Shown here: positions 8,168 to 17,458 of the stretch, one piece after another
Numbering within the stretch: the stretch's first letter is position 1
Layout of the letters: every line of letters starts with the position of its first letter
From: Gemmatimonadales bacterium
GTDB taxonomy: Bacteria > Gemmatimonadota > Gemmatimonadetes > Gemmatimonadales > GWC2-71-9
Direction of reading: 5' to 3'
Assembly (NCBI GenBank): GCA_041390145.1
Contig: JAWKQM010000007.1
Coordinates: 1-64,000, forward strand
DNA: 64,000 nt
The notes under the pieces: generated by a model
Told to the model about the DNA's origin: nothing
Database searches by the model: none
Seen by the model: the letters and a program-made list of their open reading frames with translations, nothing else
Made by a program: the position numbers and the translations under genes

Positions 8168-8820
8168 CCCTGCCCACCGGGCTGGCCTCGCTGTCAGGTG
8201 CCGACCCGCTCGTCGCCCTCCGCGCCTACCGCGCGCTTGCCCCGTGGAGCCTCCGCGATCTGGCCTCCCTGGCGGGAGCGCTGCTCGAGGCTTCCAACAT
8301 CGTGCCGGTCAATGCGGCCGCGCGGGCGTTGCCGGGGGAACGGACCATCCGGTTCTACGTGGCGCGCGGCCTGGTGAGCCCGCCCGAGGGGCGGGGGACG
8401 GCGGCCACGTACGGCTATCGTCACCTCCTGCAGGTGCTGGTCATCAAGCTGCGGCAAATGGAAGGCGCCACCCTCGATTCCCTCGGCAAGGAACTGGCGG
8501 AGCTGGCCGGCGACATGATGGAGCGTCGGGTGGCGAGCGCGCTGGGACCGGCGTTGCCGATGCCGGAGCGCGTCCTGGCCGCACCGGGCACACACGAGCC
8601 CCGGGGTCGCGTGGCCCGCGCCATGCAATCCGCGTTGCCCGCGCCGGGCCAGCCGCCGCGGCCCACGACCTGCAGGCGGGTACCGTGCGGTCCCGGTGTC
8701 GAATTGCTGCTCGACGAGCGGCATCCCGCCTTGCGGGTGCCAGGTGCCGAGGCCGCCCTGGCCCGGGACATTGCGCGGCTGCTCGATCAGGCGGGGTCCG
8801 GTTCGGCGCCCACGCCCTGA
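8164..8820 (+). CDS. MerR-like DNA-binding regulator
   Basis: A 218-residue protein. Residues about 55-105 hold a winged-helix region of MerR type (ERTIRFYVARGLVSPPEG, then YGYRHLLQVLVIKLRQ), including the usual 'R-Y-x-x-x-G-L' block and the Tyr-Arg wing. The remaining C-terminal part is low in recognisable motifs and rich in Pro/Arg. It overlaps the upstream receiver gene by four bases and precedes lemA by 28 bp, so it may regulate, or be regulated with, the LemA-protease pair. Ligand unknown. Confidence 0.75.
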   Translation: MTLPTGLASLSGADPLVALRAYRALAPWSLRDLASLAGALLEASNIVPVNAAARALPGERTIRFYVARGLVSPPEGRGTAATYGYRHLLQVLVIKLRQMEGATLDSLGKELAELAGDMMERRVASALGPALPMPERVLAAPGTHEPRGRVARAMQSALPAPGQPPRPTTCRRVPCGPGVELLLDERHPALRVPGAEAALARDIARLLDQAGSGSAPTP

Positions 8821-8848
8821 GTCCGTCACTCTCTCTTCGGAGTCCGGC

Positions 8849-9421
8849 ATGACGACAATCCTGTTCTTTGCGGTCCTCGCCGCCATCCTGCTCTGGGGGG
8901 TCGGCGCCTACAACGGCCTCGTCAGTCTCAAGAACCAGGTCCGAAACGCGTGGACGCAAATCGATGTGCAGCTCAAGCGGCGGCACGACCTGATCCCCAA
9001 CCTGGTCAACACCGTGAAGGGGGCCATGGACTACGAGCGCGGCACGATGGAGGCTGTCATCAACGCGCGCGCCAAGGCCATGGGGGCGCAGGGGGTGAAG
9101 GCCACCGCCGAGGCCGAAGGGCAGCTGACGCAGGCGCTCGGGAAGTTGTTCGCCCTGATGGAAAACTATCCGGACCTCAAGGCCACCAAGAACGTGCTGC
9201 AGCTCCAGGAGGAACTGACCAGCACGGAGAACCGGATCGGATTCTCGCGGCAGCACTACAACGACGTTGCCACCGAGTACAACACCAAGCAGCAACAGTT
9301 CCCCACCAATCTCGTGGCGGGTATCGCCAAGGCGACGCCGGCGGACCTCTGGGTCATCGTGGACGACCAGGAACGCGCGGTGCCGGTGGTCGACCTGTCT
9401 TCCCGTCCCCCGGGCGCGTGA
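8849..9421 (+). CDS. lemA: LemA family protein
   Basis: A 190-residue protein with one N-terminal membrane helix (TTILFFAVLAAILLWGVGAY), then the coiled-coil LemA signature: LKNQVRNAWTQIDVQLKRRH, DLIPNLVNTVKG and the ENRIGFSRQHYND block near the C-terminus. The family is anchored in the inner membrane with an extracytoplasmic helical bundle; its biochemical role is unsettled. It overlaps the downstream M48 protease by four bases (GTGA), the pairing commonly seen for LemA and HtpX-like proteases. Confidence 0.93.
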   Translation: MTTILFFAVLAAILLWGVGAYNGLVSLKNQVRNAWTQIDVQLKRRHDLIPNLVNTVKGAMDYERGTMEAVINARAKAMGAQGVKATAEAEGQLTQALGKLFALMENYPDLKATKNVLQLQEELTSTENRIGFSRQHYNDVATEYNTKQQQFPTNLVAGIAKATPADLWVIVDDQERAVPVVDLSSRPPGA

Positions 9422-10449
9422 GCGACGCGAATCTCTTCGCCCAGCAGGCGGCCAACCGGCGGCGGTCGGCCTGGTTGGTCGCCCTGTTCGTGCTCTTCTT
9501 CGCGTGGGTGGGGTTCGGGGGCGACTATGCCTTCTACCTGCTGACCGCCGGCGCCCCCGCCGGCCAGTATCACCACACCGTCCCCTTCATCGGGCTGCTG
9601 ACCACCGCCGCCGCCTCCGCGCTCTGCTACTTCTCCTGGAAAACCGGTCCCCGCCGCGTGCTGCTCGCCGCCGGGGCGTGGGAGGTCGTGACCCCCGCGT
9701 CCCCCGCGCAGCTGCAGCTGATGAACGTGGCCGAGGAGATGGCGATCGCGGCGGGGCTGCCGAAGCCCACGGTCTGGGTCGTTCCCGACCAGGACCTCAA
9801 CGCCTTTGCCACCGGGCACGACTCGCACCACGCCAGCATCGCCGTGACGGAGGGTTTGCTGGCCGCCCTCGACCGTGATGAGTTGCAGGGCGTGGTAGCG
9901 CACGAGATGTCCCACATCCAGAACGACGACGTGAAGCTGATGACGCTGCTGGCGGGGATGCTGGGCGCGGTGGCGCTGCTCTCCGACGGGATTGGCCGCT
10001 ACCTGCGGCTGGGGGGACGGGTGGGCGGGTCGTCGCGAGGCGGTGGTCGGAGCGGCGGGAAGGGCAACAACCCGCTCGGCGGGATCCTGCTGGTCCTGTG
10101 GGTGTTCACGCTGCTGATCGCGCCGGTGGTCACCCGGCTGCTGGCCATGGCGGTCAGCCGGAAGCGGGAATACTTGGCGGACGCCACGGCGGCCCAGCTC
10201 ACCCGCCACCCGGAGGCGCTCGCCCGGGCGCTGGAAAAGCTCGACGCCGCCTCGGCGCCGACGCGGAGCATCACGCAGGGGGCCGCGCATTTGTGCATCG
10301 TGGATCCGGCGGAACGGAAGCTCAGCGACCGTGAAGGGATTGTGGGAGACATCTTCGCCTCCCACCCGCCCATCCGGCTGCGGGTGGCGCGCCTGAAGGC
10401 CATGGCCTTCCAGAACGCCAAGCGCGAGGGGGGAGTGCTGCCGGCCTAG
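9418..10449 (+). CDS. htpX: HtpX-like M48 membrane zinc metalloprotease
   Basis: A 343-residue protein starting at GTG 9418, inside the stop of lemA. Two N-terminal helices (residues about 16-40 and 50-68) are followed by the catalytic HEMSH zinc motif, with the third ligand expected in the downstream REYLADATAAQL block. Another hydrophobic pair lies around the Gly-rich linker. HtpX-type proteases clear damaged inner-membrane proteins. The stop TAG at 10447-10449 overlaps the convergent gene's stop through a shared CTAG. Confidence 0.92.
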   Translation: MSDANLFAQQAANRRRSAWLVALFVLFFAWVGFGGDYAFYLLTAGAPAGQYHHTVPFIGLLTTAAASALCYFSWKTGPRRVLLAAGAWEVVTPASPAQLQLMNVAEEMAIAAGLPKPTVWVVPDQDLNAFATGHDSHHASIAVTEGLLAALDRDELQGVVAHEMSHIQNDDVKLMTLLAGMLGAVALLSDGIGRYLRLGGRVGGSSRGGGRSGGKGNNPLGGILLVLWVFTLLIAPVVTRLLAMAVSRKREYLADATAAQLTRHPEALARALEKLDAASAPTRSITQGAAHLCIVDPAERKLSDREGIVGDIFASHPPIRLRVARLKAMAFQNAKREGGVLPA

Positions 10450-11477
10450 ACGGCGCCCGGCAGCGCGATGGCGGCCGCGAACCCCTCGGGGTCGAGCGGC
10501 AGCCCGAGAATCTCGGTCGGATGGACGGCCTCGGCGGCCGTGCCGTCACCGTCCTGCAGGACGAAGAGCTGGTACGAGCGGTCCACTGGCCGCGGCAGGT
10601 CGGCGGGCAGCGAGCGTTCGGCCACGACTACCAGCGAGACGTCAAAGCCTTGTGATGCGCGCCCGAGCGCGCCCGAGTCGACGACCCGCTGGATCGCATA
10701 CCCCGCGCGGCGGAGCAGCGACTCGACCACCCGCGCCGTTCCTTCGTCCGGCACGAGCACCAGCGCACGTCCGCGGGGCAGGGCCTCCTGTCGGGCGCCC
10801 TCGCCGAGGTCGATCATCTGCAGACCCGGCGCATACTCCGCGGTGGCCGCCCGCCGCAGTTCCCCCGCCCGTTTCACGATGCCCCGAATGCGCTCCAGCA
10901 TGCTCCGGACGGTTTCGAGCGAGTGTCGCTGCGCGTCGTTCAGCGCGTCCTGTCCGCTGAGGAGCAAGTCCATCTCGGCGGTGGCCGCCATGAGGGGATT
11001 GTTGATCTCGTGGTGCAGGGTCACGGTCATCTCCCCGACCGCTGCCCGTCGCTCGACATGCACCAGTTCCCGCTCCGCGGTGGCGAGCGCCTCGCGAAGA
11101 GAGCGCATGCGGCGCACCCGCTCGACGACCTCCGGCAGCATCGCGGCGAGCGAGGCATCCTTCACCAGGTAGTCCTCGGCGCCGGCCCGCAGCGCGTCGG
11201 CCGCAAAGGTCTCGCTCCCGTGCGCGGTCACCATCACGACACTCGGCGGATCCGGCCAGGCGCGCAGGGCCAGCAGCACCTCGCGTCCCGCCAGGTCCGG
11301 GAGGTTCTGGTCGAGGAGCAGGACGTCGGCACGGGCGGCGGCCAGGAGTGCTTCCTGTCCGGTGGCCACATGCTCCAGATCGGTGAAGCCGTGCGCCGTG
11401 AGCGCGGCGGCCGCGAGCCGGACCATGGCTGGATCGTCGTCTACCACGAGGATGCGCAAAGCGCTCCGTTCAGCCAC
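10446..11477 (-). CDS. REC-DHp signalling protein lacking an ATPase domain
   Basis: A 343-residue protein from GTG 11477, eight bases inside the end of the glycosyltransferase gene. Residues 6-125 are a good receiver (LRILVVDDDP, LLLDQNLPDL, MVTAHG, DYLVKDAS). A coiled-coil and a histidine-kinase dimerisation helix follow, with the phospho-acceptor block LHHEINNPLMA. No HATPase N, G1 or G2 box follows. Instead residues about 230-343 look like a second, degenerate receiver (RALVLVPDEGTARVVESLL). It cannot autophosphorylate by the usual route and may be a phosphatase or phosphotransfer hub. It is the last gene of the EPS-like operon. Confidence 0.8.
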   Translation of the reverse strand: MAERSALRILVVDDDPAMVRLAAAALTAHGFTDLEHVATGQEALLAAARADVLLLDQNLPDLAGREVLLALRAWPDPPSVVMVTAHGSETFAADALRAGAEDYLVKDASLAAMLPEVVERVRRMRSLREALATAERELVHVERRAAVGEMTVTLHHEINNPLMAATAEMDLLLSGQDALNDAQRHSLETVRSMLERIRGIVKRAGELRRAATAEYAPGLQMIDLGEGARQEALPRGRALVLVPDEGTARVVESLLRRAGYAIQRVVDSGALGRASQGFDVSLVVVAERSLPADLPRPVDRSYQLFVLQDGDGTAAEAVHPTEILGLPLDPEGFAAAIALPGAV

Positions 11478-13032
11478 GTGCCGCCTCCGTCTCGGTCCGG
11501 AATCCCACCCGCGCGAATTTTTCCCACGTCGTCTTGCCCCGCCAGGCGTCGAACAGCCCGCGCAGCCGCCAGTACAGTGTAATGTGGCGGAAGCTGAAGG
11601 GCACGTTTTCAAGGATCGCATACCCCAGCAGCACCAGCACGTCCCGCCGCCGGCCGAAGGGGAGGAGCCCCCGCTGAAGCCGGTCCGCCATGCCAAACCG
11701 GAACCGCCAGGCCCCCACCAGCACCGCGAACAGGTTGACCAGCATGCCGTAGCCGAACGCCGCCAGGAAGAAGGCGATGGCGTAGGGCCAGTTGATCAGG
11801 TGGATGTCAAAGGCCCACTGCAACAGCAGGAGGAACGAGAAGAAGAAATATCCCGCCAGCTCGATCATCGGCCCGTAGTACTCGAAAAACCAGAAGGCCG
11901 GCAGCGCGAAGGTGCCGATCCGGCCAAACCGGCGCCGGAAGAGCATGGCCCGGTGGTAGAAGAGCGATTCCCGGAGGCCGCGATACCACCGCCCCCGCTG
12001 CTTGCGCAGCGACTCGAGTGATTCCGGCACCTCGGTCCACGCCACCGGATGGGGGAGGAAGGCGATGCGGCGGTCGAGCTGCTTGTCGCGGATGTAGCGG
12101 TGGAGGCGGACCACGATCTCCATGTCTTCGCAGACGGTGCCGGCACCCGCCGCGACGTATTCCTCGACGATCCGGTGGCGGACGAAGGGCGTCAGGTAGC
12201 CGCCCGCCCGGATGACGGCCTCTTTCTCGAAGACGGCGAACACCCCGGAGAGGATCAGGATCGAGTCGAGCCGGTCGAGGCCGGTGCGTCCGGTGGTGAA
12301 CGAACGCAGATACTCGACCATCTGGAACCGCGCCAGCGGGTGGCGGGGCAGGCCCACGCTCACCACGCGCCCGTTGCGGATGGTGCACCCGTTGGCGATC
12401 GCCACCTGGCCGCCCACCGCCACGACGCGCGGGTCCTCCTGGACCACCCGCATCATCTCCTTCAGCGCGCGCTGGTCGAGAATCGAGTCGGCGTCGAGGC
12501 AGACGAAGTACGGCGCCGTCGAGGCGTTGACGCCCACGTTCAGCGCGTCGGCCTTGCCGGCGCTCTCCTTGTCGATGACGACCAGCCGCAGGACCCCCTG
12601 CGGCAGCGGTCCCCTCGCCTCGTAGAGCGCTCGGACCCGCGCGGTCCCGATGGCCTCCCTGTACGGCAGGTCGGTCCGCCGGAGCTTGAAGGCGTGCTTG
12701 AGCCGCTCCAGCGTCGCGTCGGTTGAGCCGTCGTTGACAACCACCACCTCGAACCGGGGGTAGTCGCAATGAATGAGATTGGTCACCGAGTCGACGATCG
12801 TCACTTCTTCGTTGAACGCCGGCACGATCATCGTCAGCGGCTTGGTCGACCCGCTGTCGTCAATCAGGTCGAGGTCCTCGACGAAATGCCCCGTCACCTT
12901 GCGTCGCACCTGCCGCGCGGAGAGCGCGATCAGGAGGAGCGTGTAGCTGTTGTATACGATGAAATACGCCAGGAAGAACGGCTGGGCGGCGAGCGCGATG
13001 ACCGTGAGCGCGGCGAGGAAGGACTGTTGCAT
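11470..13032 (-). CDS. membrane glycosyltransferase, GT2 family (PgaC/NodC-like polysaccharide synthase)
   Basis: A 520-residue protein. One N-terminal helix is followed by a GT-A domain with IVPAFNEE, DGS (101-103), DAD (180-182), ED (302-303) and QRGRW (345-349), the full set of a processive beta-glycosyltransferase. Several C-terminal helices (about 380-460) would form the export channel. The family polymerises a UDP-sugar (often GlcNAc) at the inner membrane. Its start shares one base with the stop of the HEAT-repeat gene, and its end overlaps the REC-DHp gene, so all three form one operon. Substrate not determined from sequence. Confidence 0.88.
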   Translation of the reverse strand: MQQSFLAALTVIALAAQPFFLAYFIVYNSYTLLLIALSARQVRRKVTGHFVEDLDLIDDSGSTKPLTMIVPAFNEEVTIVDSVTNLIHCDYPRFEVVVVNDGSTDATLERLKHAFKLRRTDLPYREAIGTARVRALYEARGPLPQGVLRLVVIDKESAGKADALNVGVNASTAPYFVCLDADSILDQRALKEMMRVVQEDPRVVAVGGQVAIANGCTIRNGRVVSVGLPRHPLARFQMVEYLRSFTTGRTGLDRLDSILILSGVFAVFEKEAVIRAGGYLTPFVRHRIVEEYVAAGAGTVCEDMEIVVRLHRYIRDKQLDRRIAFLPHPVAWTEVPESLESLRKQRGRWYRGLRESLFYHRAMLFRRRFGRIGTFALPAFWFFEYYGPMIELAGYFFFSFLLLLQWAFDIHLINWPYAIAFFLAAFGYGMLVNLFAVLVGAWRFRFGMADRLQRGLLPFGRRRDVLVLLGYAILENVPFSFRHITLYWRLRGLFDAWRGKTTWEKFARVGFRTETEAARG

Positions 13033-15323
13033 CAGGCGCCTGGCAGGGCCGCGCGGACGGCGCTTCGCAACGCCGGCGCCGGGTCTTCCATGGCCATCCG
13101 GCGGGCCATCGGATCGTCGAGGAGCGCGAGAACGACGCCGGCCCGCAGCCGCCGGTCCATGTCGGTATCACCGGCCCGCCGCCGCAACTCCGCCAGCGGA
13201 AGCGCCGAGGCCGCCGCATCGGCAAGCAGGCGGCGGGGGATGCCCGCCGGAAGCGACACGGCGGCCCCGGTCAGGAGGCTCGCCACGGCCGCCATGGCGC
13301 GCACCTCCTCGGCGGGATCTGCCGCCAGCGCCGCCAGGTTCGCGGTGGCGCCGCCAGCCGCGCAGGCAGCCGCCACGGCGACGCGGACCGCTGCCACCGG
13401 GTCGCCGGCCAGGCGCTCAAGCGTGGTCGCGTCGATCAGGTCGGGGTGGTGCCACCAGTGGCGAACGAGCGCCGCACGCACCTCGGCGTCGGGGTCGCGC
13501 CAGAGCACGTCGAGGACGGATGAGGCGGCCGGCCCATGCGCCTCGGCCACGGTTTGAATCACGGCCAGCTTGCCGGCGAGGTCGCCCGGCCCGGTCAGGC
13601 GCTCAAGCAGCGTTGGAATCCGGGTGACGTCGAGTCGGGTCACCGCGCTGGCGATGGCGGCGCGCACCTCGGGCGCGGCCCCATCCAGCTGGCGCAGGAG
13701 GGTGACGGCGGTGGAGGGATCGCCTACGCGGCCCAGGGCCAGGACCGCCTCACGACGTACGGCAACATCACGGTCGGTCAGCAGGTCGAGCAGTCCTTCC
13801 CCGACTGCGCGCGCCCCCGTCAGGCCCAGCGCGGTGGCCGCCGCAGTGCGGACGGCCGGGTCTGCATCGCTGGTGCGGGGGAAGATCCGGTGGGCCAACG
13901 CCGGCCCGCCAACCTGCCCCACGAGCAGCATGGCCGCCGTTCGCACGCGCTGATCATCGTCGCTGAGTTGCTCCAGGGCGGCATCGATCGCCATGGTGGC
14001 CCCGAGCGAGCGGAGTACATCGAAGGCGTCGGCCCGCAGCGCGGGATCGGTGTCGTGGCGCGCGATCTCGAGCAGCTCCGCGGCGAGGTCGCGGCGGCCG
14101 GCGCGCCGGATCGCCTCGATCATGGCAGTGCGCACTGGTGCCGCCGGATGGGCCAACCCCTCGGCCAGCAGTTCACGGGCGCCGGCATGCCCGAACCGGG
14201 CGAGCGTCTCCGTCGCCTCCGCCACGTCCTCGCCACGCTCGATGGCCTCGATCATCCGGCCTGGCACACCCAGCCGCTCCAGTGCGACGGCCGCGCGGAT
14301 GCGGATCTCCGGGTCGGTGTCGTCCAGCGCCAGGAGGAGGGGACCTTCGGCCTCCGCCCCGACCTGCTCGAGCGCCTCGACGCTGCGCATGCGTACCCAC
14401 CAGGCCGGGTCGCCGAGCGCGCGTACCAGTCGTTCGATCACTTCGGGCTCATCGAACTGCCCGAGCGCCTGCGCGATACGCGCCCGTACAAAGGGAGCGG
14501 GGTCGCTGAGCAGGTGGTCGAGGAGATAGCCGACCGCGCGGCCGTCGCCGATCCGTCCGAGCGCGCTGGCGCACTTGGCACGGACCTCGTCATCGAGGTC
14601 GTTCAGGGCGTGCACAAGGGAGGGAAAGGCGCGCGCGGCGCGGACTTCGCCGAGGATACTCGCCGCCCACGCCCGAGCGGGATGGCGGCTGGAATCCTCG
14701 AGAAACGTGATCATCGGATCGACGGCGAGCGCGCCATGTCTGGTCAGGATGTCGGCAATGCGCGGCACGAGCCACACCTCGGAGCGCTTGAGCGCCTCAA
14801 CGAGGGGAGGGACCGCGCGGGGATCGCCGATGCGCGCGAGGGCGCGGAGTGCAATTTCCCGGACGTCGGCGTCCTCGGTGCGGGTGGCAGCCACGGTTTC
14901 GAGGAGCGCGGGCACCGCGTTCGCGTTCCCGACACGCCCCAGCAGTTCCGCAGCGAAGGCGCGCTCGCGCCACTTGGTCGCGGTGCGGAGCCGCGTGACG
15001 TACTTGTCCACGAGCCCGAGCCGATCGTAGGCGTCGAGGAGCCAGGCCGGCCGCTCGGTGGCCCCGCGCGCCTGCTCCTCGAGCACGGCCTCCAGCGCAT
15101 CGAAGTCCTTGAGCGTCGACAATTCCCGCAGCTGGGGCTCCAGCAGCGCCCGGTCCCGGAGGGCGAGACCGGTCACCAGGTCGCGATAGACGCCCTTGCG
15201 GTAGGCGAGACGCCGCTCAAGGCGGTTCAGGTAGGAGGTGTAGAGCAGCCAGGAGAGCACGGCAATGAGGCCGATGCCCGCCATGGCCAAGGCGACCCCC
15301 AGAATGATCGGAAGGGTGATCAC
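13032..15323 (-). CDS. membrane-anchored HEAT-repeat protein
   Basis: A 763-residue protein with one N-terminal transmembrane helix (ITLPIILGVALAMAGIGLIA) and then about 20 tandem HEAT/PBS-lyase-like repeats of roughly 30 residues, for example ALRALARIGDPRAVPPLVEAL, CASALGRIGDGRAVGYLLDHL and EAVLALGRVGDPSTAVTLLRQL. Such solenoids are protein-binding scaffolds. It heads the operon with the GT2 synthase, so it may organise or regulate polysaccharide synthesis at the membrane. The exact partner is unknown. A long antisense frame over this gene is a by-product of the repetitive G+C-rich codons. Confidence 0.88.
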   Translation of the reverse strand: MITLPIILGVALAMAGIGLIAVLSWLLYTSYLNRLERRLAYRKGVYRDLVTGLALRDRALLEPQLRELSTLKDFDALEAVLEEQARGATERPAWLLDAYDRLGLVDKYVTRLRTATKWRERAFAAELLGRVGNANAVPALLETVAATRTEDADVREIALRALARIGDPRAVPPLVEALKRSEVWLVPRIADILTRHGALAVDPMITFLEDSSRHPARAWAASILGEVRAARAFPSLVHALNDLDDEVRAKCASALGRIGDGRAVGYLLDHLLSDPAPFVRARIAQALGQFDEPEVIERLVRALGDPAWWVRMRSVEALEQVGAEAEGPLLLALDDTDPEIRIRAAVALERLGVPGRMIEAIERGEDVAEATETLARFGHAGARELLAEGLAHPAAPVRTAMIEAIRRAGRRDLAAELLEIARHDTDPALRADAFDVLRSLGATMAIDAALEQLSDDDQRVRTAAMLLVGQVGGPALAHRIFPRTSDADPAVRTAAATALGLTGARAVGEGLLDLLTDRDVAVRREAVLALGRVGDPSTAVTLLRQLDGAAPEVRAAIASAVTRLDVTRIPTLLERLTGPGDLAGKLAVIQTVAEAHGPAASSVLDVLWRDPDAEVRAALVRHWWHHPDLIDATTLERLAGDPVAAVRVAVAAACAAGGATANLAALAADPAEEVRAMAAVASLLTGAAVSLPAGIPRRLLADAAASALPLAELRRRAGDTDMDRRLRAGVVLALLDDPMARRMAMEDPAPALRSAVRAALPGA

Positions 15324-15509
15324 CGGCGGTACCCGTGGCGGTCATGGACGGTCAGGGTCGGCGTCGTCATGGGGCGGCGACTAGCTCCAAGTTGTTAAAA
15401 TACAGTTGTTTACGTCAAGCGACCGGTGGCGCACCCGACGGATTGATGGTCGGGGCACAGCCGGTCGCAAGGGTGCACGAATCGCGCCACTTGGCGGCGC
15501 GAAGGTGGG

Positions 15510-16583
15510 TCAGGCGGGGTCGTTGTCTTCGAGGAAGACCAGGGTCTGGCGGCGGGCCATGACCGCCTCGAGCCCGGCAAACACCGCCGGGTCGACGGCA
15601 ATGCCTGTCAGGTCGCGGATGCGGTCGACGGCAAAGTTGGCCGGCATCTTCTCCTGGTAGGGTCGGGAGGTGGTGAGCGCATCGAAGATCTCGGCGATGC
15701 CGAGGATCCGGGCGCCGAGGGGAATGTCCTCCCCCTTGAGCCCGTCGGGGTAGCCCTCGCCGTCCCACCGCTCGTGGTGGCTGCGGATGCAGGTGATCGC
15801 GTTGTGCAGATGCGCGAGCGGCGCGAGGATCTGGGTGCCGATGATGACGTGGTCCTTCACGTGCTCGTACTCGGCGGGCGTGAGGGGACCCTGCTTGGCG
15901 AGGACTTCCTCGCGGATACCGATCTTGCCGATGTCGTGCAGGCGGCCCGCGGTGCGGATGACCTCGATATCCTCGTCGGACAGCTGCAACTCGGCGGCGA
16001 TCATCGCCGAGAGATCGGCGACTCGCGCCGAGTGGCCCCGTGAAAAGGGGTCCTTCGCCTCCAGCGCGTTGACCAGCACTTCGAGGGTGGCAATCGTGAC
16101 CCGCTCGAGCGTGGCGCGCTCGCGCCGCACCTCTGCTGCGCGAATGGCCACCTCTTCCTTCAGCCACTGGTTGACCTGCGCGGTCTCCATCTGGGTGGCA
16201 CGCCGGCGCATGGCACGCTCCAGCGCCCGCCCGAGGTCCACCAGGTCGATCGGCTTGATCAGGTATTCAAAGGCGCCGCGCTGCATGCAGAGCGCGGCGG
16301 TGGTGGCGTCGGTGACGGCGGTGAGCATCAGGATGGCGAGATGGGGTTCGAGCTCGAGCGCCTGGGGCACCAGGTCGATGCCGCTGACGCCCGGCATGCG
16401 GACGTCGAGGAGCATGCCCGCAATCTTCTGGCGCCCGAGCACGGCGAGCGCCTCTTCCCCGGACGCGGCGGTGCTGACCTCGTACCCCTGCTGGGTCAGG
16501 TAGCGCGCCAGGGCGGCGCGGATCGGTTCTTCGTCGTCGACGATCAGCAGTGACGCCAGCCCCTCAGGCATCGACACGGGCAC
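15510..16583 (-). CDS. response regulator with HD-GYP c-di-GMP phosphodiesterase domain
   Basis: A 357-residue protein. The receiver (residues 10-125) has DDEE, phospho-Asp60 in MLLDVRMPG, Thr88 and Lys110. A helical linker joins it to an HD-GYP domain with GHSARVADLS, HDIGK (HD at 216-217) and HHERWDGEGYPDG (GYP at 277-279). Active HD-GYP enzymes hydrolyse c-di-GMP to pGpG/GMP, which usually lowers biofilm and polysaccharide output. It lies 186 bp upstream of the EPS-like operon on the same strand, so it may tune that pathway. Confidence 0.93.
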   Translation of the reverse strand: MPVSMPEGLASLLIVDDEEPIRAALARYLTQQGYEVSTAASGEEALAVLGRQKIAGMLLDVRMPGVSGIDLVPQALELEPHLAILMLTAVTDATTAALCMQRGAFEYLIKPIDLVDLGRALERAMRRRATQMETAQVNQWLKEEVAIRAAEVRRERATLERVTIATLEVLVNALEAKDPFSRGHSARVADLSAMIAAELQLSDEDIEVIRTAGRLHDIGKIGIREEVLAKQGPLTPAEYEHVKDHVIIGTQILAPLAHLHNAITCIRSHHERWDGEGYPDGLKGEDIPLGARILGIAEIFDALTTSRPYQEKMPANFAVDRIRDLTGIAVDPAVFAGLEAVMARRQTLVFLEDNDPA

Positions 16584-16615
16584 GCTCCGGTGCGGGGAAT
16601 CGCACGAAAGTTAGC

Positions 16616-17458
16616 TTATCCGACGAACTCCGCCACGACCCGCTCCGGGATCAGGCCCGCCTCGAAGGCCCGGTCGAGGAGGAGCTGCACCGCCTCGCGC
16701 CCGCGGGGGCCGTAGTCCACCGTCCAGTCGTTGACGTACATGCCGACGAAGGTGTCGGTGCGCTCGTCGCCGATGCCGCGATTGTACTGCTTGGCATGCT
16801 CGAGCGCGGGCCGCCGGTGGGCAAGGGCGTATTCGATGCTCATCCGGAGGTCGCGCGCCACCTGGGCCGTGACCTCGGCGCCGAGATCGCGCCGCACCAC
16901 GTTGCCCCCGAGCGGGAGGGGGAGCCCGGTCTCCCGGCCCCACCAGGCACCGAGATCCTCCCAGAGCTGGAGGCCGTCGTCGACGTACGTGAGCTGCCCC
17001 TCGTGGATCAGCAAACCGACGTCCACGTCACCCCGGTGGACGGCGTCCTCGATCTGGTCGAAGGGGATGATGACCTCCGTCACGTCGGGCTGATAGAGCC
17101 GGAGGGCCAGGGCCGCGGTGGTCATGGTGCCGGGAATCCCAACGCGGAGTCCGCGCAGCGCCTCCCGGGGATCGGCCGGCGCCGGGGACTTGCTCACCAG
17201 CCGTGGACCGTAGCCGTCGCCCATCGAGGACCCGCTGGCCAGCAGGGCGTAGGTCTGGTGGAGGTAGGCGTACGCGTGGATCGAGACGGCCGAGACTTCG
17301 AGTTCGGCCTTCAGGGCGCGGCGGTTGAGCGACTCGATATCCGAGAGTTCGTGTTCGTACCGCAGGTCGCCGGTGTCGAGCTTCCCTTCGGCGAGGGCGT
17401 AGAACATGAAGGCGTCGTCGGAATCGGGGCTATGGGCGACGTGAATGGTCCGGGTCAC
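16616..17458 (-). CDS. mqnD: 1,4-dihydroxy-6-naphthoate synthase (menaquinone, futalosine route)
   Basis: A 280-residue protein from GTG 17458, overlapping the upstream stop (GTGA). It has the MqnD-type N-terminus HSPDSDDAFMFYAL, the SAVSIHAYAYLHQTYALLAS block with GYGPRLVSK, and the IHEGQLTYVDDGLQLWEDLG and WWGRETGLPLPLGG blocks. The fold is periplasmic-binding-protein like, but there is no signal peptide and the enzyme is cytoplasmic. MqnD converts cyclic de-hypoxanthine futalosine to 1,4-dihydroxy-6-naphthoate. Other mqn genes are not in the window. Confidence 0.85.
   Translation of the reverse strand: MTRTIHVAHSPDSDDAFMFYALAEGKLDTGDLRYEHELSDIESLNRRALKAELEVSAVSIHAYAYLHQTYALLASGSSMGDGYGPRLVSKSPAPADPREALRGLRVGIPGTMTTAALALRLYQPDVTEVIIPFDQIEDAVHRGDVDVGLLIHEGQLTYVDDGLQLWEDLGAWWGRETGLPLPLGGNVVRRDLGAEVTAQVARDLRMSIEYALAHRRPALEHAKQYNRGIGDERTDTFVGMYVNDWTVDYGPRGREAVQLLLDRAFEAGLIPERVVAEFVG

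Noticed and set aside
13536..15398. A 620-codon open frame antisense to the HEAT-repeat gene
   Set aside because: High third-position G+C in repetitive codons leaves the opposite strand free of stops. The sense frame has clear repeats and a membrane anchor; the antisense text has none.
15391..15418. Promoter TTGACG on the minus strand upstream of the HEAT-repeat gene
   Set aside because: No -10 element at 16-18 nt fits; only a 15-nt spacer to TAACAA is available, so it was not listed as a feature.
16616..17458. Periplasmic substrate-binding protein
   Set aside because: The fold is shared with binding proteins, but there is no signal peptide and the conserved blocks match MqnD.
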